From assembly GCA_004151065.3 (NCBI GenBank), contig NWUY0300060452.1, positions 1-12,379 on the forward strand: a DNA stretch of 12,379 nucleotides. Reading direction: 5' to 3'. The position numbers and the translations under genes are program-made. Below are positions 8,400-12,379 of the stretch, in pieces (positions within the stretch are counted from its first letter, which is position 1; each line of letters starts with the position of its first letter). The notes beneath the pieces are model-generated. The model made no database searches. It saw only the letters and a program-made list of their open reading frames with translations, and was not told where the DNA came from. Source of the stretch: Larix sibirica. Taxonomy: Eukaryota > Streptophyta > Pinopsida > Pinales > Pinaceae.

Positions 8400-9644
8400 A
8401 TGAGCTCCCTTCTGACCGCTTCATTGATTGCCATCCAGGGACCGGGCCTCTCCACGATGGCGCACACTGAAGCTCCTGACCCCCCTCCGCTCCCCCCTAA
8501 ACTCAATGACTCTATCAAGCTCATCTCAAAGCAGGGGAAGAAGACTCTTACGGAATCACAGGAGAAATTCGTGCGAAAACTTTTCGAAATACCCACTGTA
8601 GCACTTTCGGTTGAGCAATCGTGCAGAATTGCCATCAATCTCTCAAAACGAGGCTTAATCAGACAATTTATAGGCCTGTGGCCCTCCCCAAAAGCTACTA
8701 AATCTTGGGTTCGAAAAAATTGGAGACCTCCCATTTATGAAGACATCAACTCCTACCTTCTTGGAAAGGGCTTCTTCGCTTTTGTCTTCGAGAGCAAGCT
8801 TGACCGAGAGCTAATATTCAGGAACGGACCGTATTTCATGGGACCACAGGGACTATACCTGAAAAAATGGAATCCTGACTTCGATCCAACTCAAGACGTC
8901 CCCTCCATCATCCTGGTTTGGGTGAGACTTACGTATCACCCTCTTCATTGCTGGAACACTAAATCACTAGAAGCCATCGGAAATGTCCTCAGAAAATACA
9001 TTGACAAAGCCGACAAGAAGAATCAATATGCATGCGCAAGGACCTGCGTCGAGGTCAACCTCAAACATGGCCTCCCCGAAGCAATAAATCTCACCGTGTC
9101 CAGATGGTCCCACATCCAAGAGCTGGATTACGAGCAAATACCTTTCAAATGTAGGTATTGCCATGAATATGGCCACTTCAAGCGCTATTGCAAAAAAAAA
9201 CCCATAGATTTGGATCCAAAAAGGAATTCCAATCAATGGAAAACCATAAAAAAAAACCCAACCCTAGATCTGGAGCAAAATCCCTATCTAAAGAAAGCCA
9301 TAGCTTGGGAAGGAATCCCTGAAGCTCCAGATACAAAATTCTTGAAAACCCTCGAAGGTCCAGAAACCCACGAAACTCCTGAAGAAGGAGAAATCTCCAA
9401 ACACCAAGTTCCTCAAGAGACCCCTCCGGCTCATGAGTCCCCAAAATATCCCCTACCTCATAATACCGCAAGCCCCAAAAAATCTGTAGAAGCACCCTCT
9501 CCTTCCTATGCAGAAATCACCAAGTCTAGAGCTATAGCCTCCCCCACCTCTTTGGAAGACCTTATTGATAAATCTTCCAGAAAACTCGGACAAAAATCGA
9601 GCAAAGAATTAAGAGAAGAAGAAGCTGAACATGAAAAGACGTAA
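8400..9644 (+). CDS. LINE C ORF1: DUF4283 and zf-CCHC_4 protein, intact reading frame
   Basis: An uninterrupted 414-codon frame. In the L1 family ORF1 coats the element RNA and accompanies ORF2 in the ribonucleoprotein. A DUF4283-like domain spans about residues 66-205 (KGFFAFVFESKLDRELIF, GLYLKKWNPDFD, ILVWVRLTYHPLHCWN). A CCHC knuckle sits at C251, C254, H259 and C264 (CRYCHEYGHFKRYC). Residues 265-414 form a Lys/Pro/Glu-rich, probably disordered tail with EEGEIS near 327 and PSPSYAEITKS near 367, a box shared with other plant ORF1 proteins. Initiation could be at ATG 8400 or at ATG 8457; the latter has the ATGGC context favoured in plants and would give 395 residues. Two A9 runs (9192-9200, 9248-9256) have stayed in frame. 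ORF2 next door is dead, so the open frame may reflect chance, recent loss or retained function. Confidence 0.85.
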   Translation: MSSLLTASLIAIQGPGLSTMAHTEAPDPPPLPPKLNDSIKLISKQGKKTLTESQEKFVRKLFEIPTVALSVEQSCRIAINLSKRGLIRQFIGLWPSPKATKSWVRKNWRPPIYEDINSYLLGKGFFAFVFESKLDRELIFRNGPYFMGPQGLYLKKWNPDFDPTQDVPSIILVWVRLTYHPLHCWNTKSLEAIGNVLRKYIDKADKKNQYACARTCVEVNLKHGLPEAINLTVSRWSHIQELDYEQIPFKCRYCHEYGHFKRYCKKKPIDLDPKRNSNQWKTIKKNPTLDLEQNPYLKKAIAWEGIPEAPDTKFLKTLEGPETHETPEEGEISKHQVPQETPPAHESPKYPLPHNTASPKKSVEAPSPSYAEITKSRAIASPTSLEDLIDKSSRKLGQKSSKELREEEAEHEKT

Positions 9645-9753
9645 GGATCTGAGGCCACTCTAGACATGGTCTTCAACAGAAATACTAGATCAAGGATCTC
9701 AGGAAATAAAGTGGGAGACATGCCAGGGGGGCACCCATCTACAACAGTAAATA

Positions 9754-10500
9754 ATGAAATTGGTTTCTTGGACTTGTATAGGTCTGGGCAGTCCCAGCAA
9801 AATAGACGCTGTCAAATATCTTCAAAACATCGATATGCCAGGCATTCTCATGCTCCAAGAAACCAAACTCGATGAAAGTACCACCCTCGCCATTGGGAAA
9901 GAAAAGTGGAAAAATAACTCCGACATGGCAATTAGTGTTAGAGGAGCCTCCGGTGGCTTAGCAACTCTATGGTCCTTCGACAAGTTCTAGCTTCGCAACT
10001 CCTCCGCTACTCAACACTGGATTTATACTGAGCTCACATACACTGCAAGCAACATTCAGTTTGCTCTCTTCAACATGTATGTCCCTAACCTTTACTCTGA
10101 AAAAAAAGACTGTTAGAGCCTATTGGAAGGTTTCCTTGAGGCATATGCTCCCCACAATCTTATTCTTGAAGGAGATATGAACATAACCCTCTCTGCATCT
10201 GAAAAAAAAAAGGAGGTAACCCGGGTAGAGATGCTTTCAATTCACAGGTTGAAGCCATCATCCACACTCATGATGTTTTGGATATCAAACCAAAAAAAGG
10301 CAGATATACCTGGTCCAACAAGCATGATGGAATTGGAAACATAAGGGCCCGTCTGGACAGGTTCCTTGTCCACAGCAACCTCCTTGATGAAGGTCACATT
10401 GTAACATAAAAAATCCTGCCTAATCTATCTTCCGATCACAAACCGATTATGCTCCATTTCCATAAATAAGAGAACCTTGGACCAATCCCATTCAGATTAA
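9754..10500 (+). pseudogene. LINE C ORF2: EEP endonuclease domain relic
   Basis: Frame 1 from 9754 encodes LVSWTCIGLGSPSKIDAVKY, MLQETKLDE (catalytic Glu), GASGGLATLW and, after stops at 9988 and 10114, LILEGDMNITLS (the GDFN box, Asp and Asn kept). The A10 tract at 10202-10211 shifts to frame 3, where GRYTWSNKHDG, ARLDRFLVHSNLL and LSSDHKPIMLH (the SDH box) follow, with stops at 10407 and 10467. The first catalytic Asn of WNxRG is Thr here; the other key residues survive. Confidence 0.85.
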
Positions 10501-10982
10501 TCCCCACATGGTTAAACCATGATGGCTTCTGGGACATATTATACAAGGCATGTAAAAGTCCCATTTCAGGGTCCCCCACCTTCGTTTGGGAACAGAAGCT
10601 TATCGCTACCAAGAAAGCACTCAAGATTTGGGCTAAAGACAATTGCCCCTCACCCTCCAACCCAAGGAAAAATGTTGTCGACAAGCTGGAGATCATTCAA
10701 ACCTCAATGGATGATGTCCCAATTGACATTACACAGCTTCAAGATGAGGTCAATTAGCAGGTCAAATTTCATCAAGCCTTTCGAAATGAAGAAGATTATT
10801 AGAGGCAAAAATCACGTAGCACATGGCTCAAGGTTGGTTGCAGAAATACTTCTTTTTCACAAACAAACAAAAATCAGACAATCGACCAATCATATCTCAG
10901 AAATCATAATGGAAAATGGCACACTGTCAATGGGCATGGGAATATTCAAGAGGCAGAGTATGATCGCTTTTCCAATCTGTTC
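10501..10982 (+). pseudogene. LINE C ORF2: EN to RT linker relic
   Basis: Frame 3 continues from the endonuclease through IPTWLNHDGFWDILYKA and ALKIWAKDN, with stops at 10755 and 10800. It then reaches TWLKVGCRNTSF, the family LKxGDxNTxFFH box just before RT. Around 10850-10910 the sense reading passes briefly through frame 1 (HKQTKIRQS) and returns to frame 3 (YLRNHNGKWHTVNGHGNIQE), so two small indels cancel. The 228-codon open frame at 10519-11205 is almost entirely an out-of-frame shadow of this region. Confidence 0.7.
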
Positions 10983-12369
10983 ATGGAGGTCGATAACACA
11001 AGCAAAGAAGATGAGCAGATCCTCCTTAATCACATTCCAAAAAACATCACGCTGGACAACAACATTGAGCTCCTCAAACCGTTCACCGAAGAAGAAGTTA
11101 TCAACACAATCTGGTCCTTCTTCCCCAACAAAGCTCCAGGACCGGACGGGTTCTCATTTCACTTCTACTAATCCTGCTGGTAGTATATCAAGCACGATTA
11201 CATGAGAATGGTCAAGAATTTTCACTTCGAGGACCAATTCCACCTTTCTGGCACTCATTCCGAAAGATTCAAACCTAAGCTCCTTCAACCGCTTCAGATC
11301 AATTTCGTTGTGCAACTCTTCTTCCAAAATCATCTCAAAAATGCTGGCAAATAGAATGAAGCCCCTCCTCACTGATATTATCTCCGACAACCAAGGAGGA
11401 TTCTTGAAAGGTAGACATATTCTTGACAACGTAATCCTTGTCCAGGAATCCATCCACTCTAGCAAGAAGCATAAAGAAAAAGGTATGATCCTCAAAATTG
11501 ACATGGCCAACACCTTCGACCGTGTTAATCACTCCTTCCTTCTCAAAATTATGAACATATTCGGGTTCAACGATACCTTCACAGACTGGATTTCCGCATG
11601 CATTAGCAGACCCTGGATGGCCCCTCTGATAAATGGATGCCCCACCTCTTTCTTCCAAGCTTCGCGTGGCATTCGGCAAGGCTGACCTCTGGCCTCCTTT
11701 CTTTACATCTTCCCAACAGACTCTCTTAGCCGAAAACTCAACTCTGATCTACGTTCTGGCTTCCTTCCTGGCCTCAATATTGCCCCCAACTCCGTGCCCA
11801 TGAACCATTCACTCTTTGTTGACGACTCCCTCTTCTTGGGAGGTGGCTCTTCCTTCATAGCCTGGAAATTCAAGCAGAACCTGATTTGGTATTACAATGC
11901 ATTGGGAGGCAGCATTAATCAGCGCAAGAGTGTTGTATGTACCTAGAACTTAAACAAGAACTCTACCACCATCATTGGGCACATCCTTGGAATCAAAGTG
12001 TATTAGCATTGGGACAGCTTCAAATACCTGGGCCTCCCCATCACTCAAGGACACACTAAGACTGAATTCTCAAAAGAAACTATCTACAAAATTATAACCA
12101 AAATTAGAAATTGGGGAGGTTACTGGCTCAACCAAGCCGAGAGATTAACATTGATAAAAGCAGTACTCTCAGCTCTCCCTGTCTATCAATCATCCCTGCT
12201 CCTGGCACCCAAAGGGATCTCAAATCAAATGAGCAAACTCATAAAAGACTTCCTCTGGAGCGGGGGCAAACACAACGAGAAAAAGATGCATCTGGTAAAT
12301 TGGGATATCATCAAACAACCGAAAAGTTCAGGCGGCCTTCAAATCGTGACCCCCACCGAGCAAATCTAG
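10983..12369 (+). pseudogene. LINE C ORF2: reverse transcriptase and thumb relic
   Basis: Frame 3 gives FTEEEVINTIWSFFPNKAPG and PDGFSFHFY, then stops at 11169 and 11181. After a frame change near 11240, frame 1 reads STFLALIPKDSNLSSFNRF, NQGGFLKGRHILDNVILVQE, motif A MILKIDMANTFDRVNHSF, motif B ASRGIRQG followed by TGA 11683 in place of the usual Cys, and motif C NHSLFVDDSLFLGGG, with both catalytic Asp residues present. Thumb boxes are SFKYLGLPITQGHTK, GYWLNQAERLTLIKAVLSAL and SSGGLQI. Stops at 11944 and 12004 interrupt. A one-base loss near 12365 splits the following EQNLALGG box. Confidence 0.88.
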
Positions 12370-12379
12370 CACTAGGTGG

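Larger units (their letters stand above)
8241..12379 (+). mobile_element. LINE C: L1 retrotransposon, 3' end beyond the window
   Basis: A second plus-strand plant L1 copy, with ORF1 (8400-9644), a gap of a few dozen bases, and ORF2 from EN through RT to the thumb at the window end. It belongs to a lineage distinct from LINE A: the ORF1 proteins share only the domain plan, and RT motif A reads KIDMANTFDRVNH against LQLDLSRAYDKVN. It is also less AT-rich. ORF1 is open while ORF2 is heavily mutated. The zf-RVT, RNase H and 3' UTR would lie to the right of the window. Confidence 0.88.
9666..12379 (+). pseudogene. LINE C ORF2 relic (EN-RT, truncated by window end)
   Basis: The ORF2 polyprotein of LINE C, broken. 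A possible start is ATG 9666, 21 bases after the ORF1 stop (MVFNRNTRSRISGNK), which then needs a frameshift near 9755; the other option is ATG 9754, directly at the endonuclease (MKLVSWTCIGLGSP). In-frame stops are at 9988, 10114, 10407, 10467, 10755, 10800, 11169, 11181, 11683, 11944 and 12004. Frame changes fall at the A10 run 10202-10211, at about 10850-10910 (two, compensating), at about 11240 and near 12365. Domain order is EN, linker, RT and thumb, ending in a GGLQI box and a one-base-shifted LALGG box. No active enzyme can be made. Confidence 0.85.

Noticed and set aside
8234-8734. A 166-codon minus-strand open frame.
   Set aside because: It overlaps the LINE C leader and the start of ORF1 antisense, shows no domain, and the + strand frame has clear family motifs. 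It is a shadow.
10519-11205. A 228-codon plus-strand open frame.
   Set aside because: Ser/Lys/Thr-rich with no motifs; the conserved LINE boxes lie in another frame across almost all of it. Only a short HKQTKIRQS piece is real sense.
1-12379. A bacterial-type system, CRISPR array, retron or diversity-generating RT.
   Set aside because: The RT motifs, DUF4283/CCHC ORF1, EEP endonuclease, zf-RVT and RNase H are all plant L1 features. No spaced direct repeats, template/variable repeats or ncRNA fold stood out.

Overview
The window reads as repeat-filled intergenic nuclear DNA of a land plant. Everything recognisable with confidence belongs to plant-type L1 (LINE) non-LTR retrotransposons. Their layout is specific to plants: an ORF1 with a DUF4283-like domain and a CCHC knuckle (zf-CCHC_4), then an ORF2 with EEP endonuclease, reverse transcriptase (RT), zf-RVT and a C-terminal plant-type RNase H. 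Heavy decay, stacking of old insertions and the absence of any host gene would suit a large, slowly purged genome such as a gymnosperm, but that is inference. I see no tRNA, rRNA, CRISPR array, bacterial operon or phage signal.

Layout. (1) About 1-6270, + strand: LINE A, an almost full-length AT-rich element. ORF1 (about 103-1812) and ORF2 (1810-5947) are both broken by many stops and frameshifts. A 3' UTR follows, carrying an (AT)5(GT)10 microsatellite. (2) About 6316-6676, + strand: an A-rich, formerly coding stretch predicting a coiled coil, of unknown origin. (3) About 6677-8230, - strand: LINE B, a 5'-truncated element with the linker before zf-RVT, zf-RVT, RNase H, 3' UTR and a short poly(A), seen as T on the + strand. 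(4) About 8241 to the window end, + strand: LINE C, with a GC-richer leader, an uninterrupted 414-codon ORF1 (8400-9644), and an ORF2 (from about 9666/9754) with at least eleven in-frame stops and several frameshifts. The window edge cuts LINE C in the RT thumb region.

In a live element the parts cooperate as follows: the ORF1 protein binds the element RNA, and ORF2 nicks the target, reverse transcribes from the nick (target-primed reverse transcription) and removes RNA with RNase H. No copy here could do this alone. LINE A has lost the second catalytic Asp of its RT, LINE B lacks EN and RT, and LINE C ORF2 is full of stops. The points most worth checking are the coiled-coil relic and the contrast between the open ORF1 and dead ORF2 of LINE C. 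I found no convincing new biological system.
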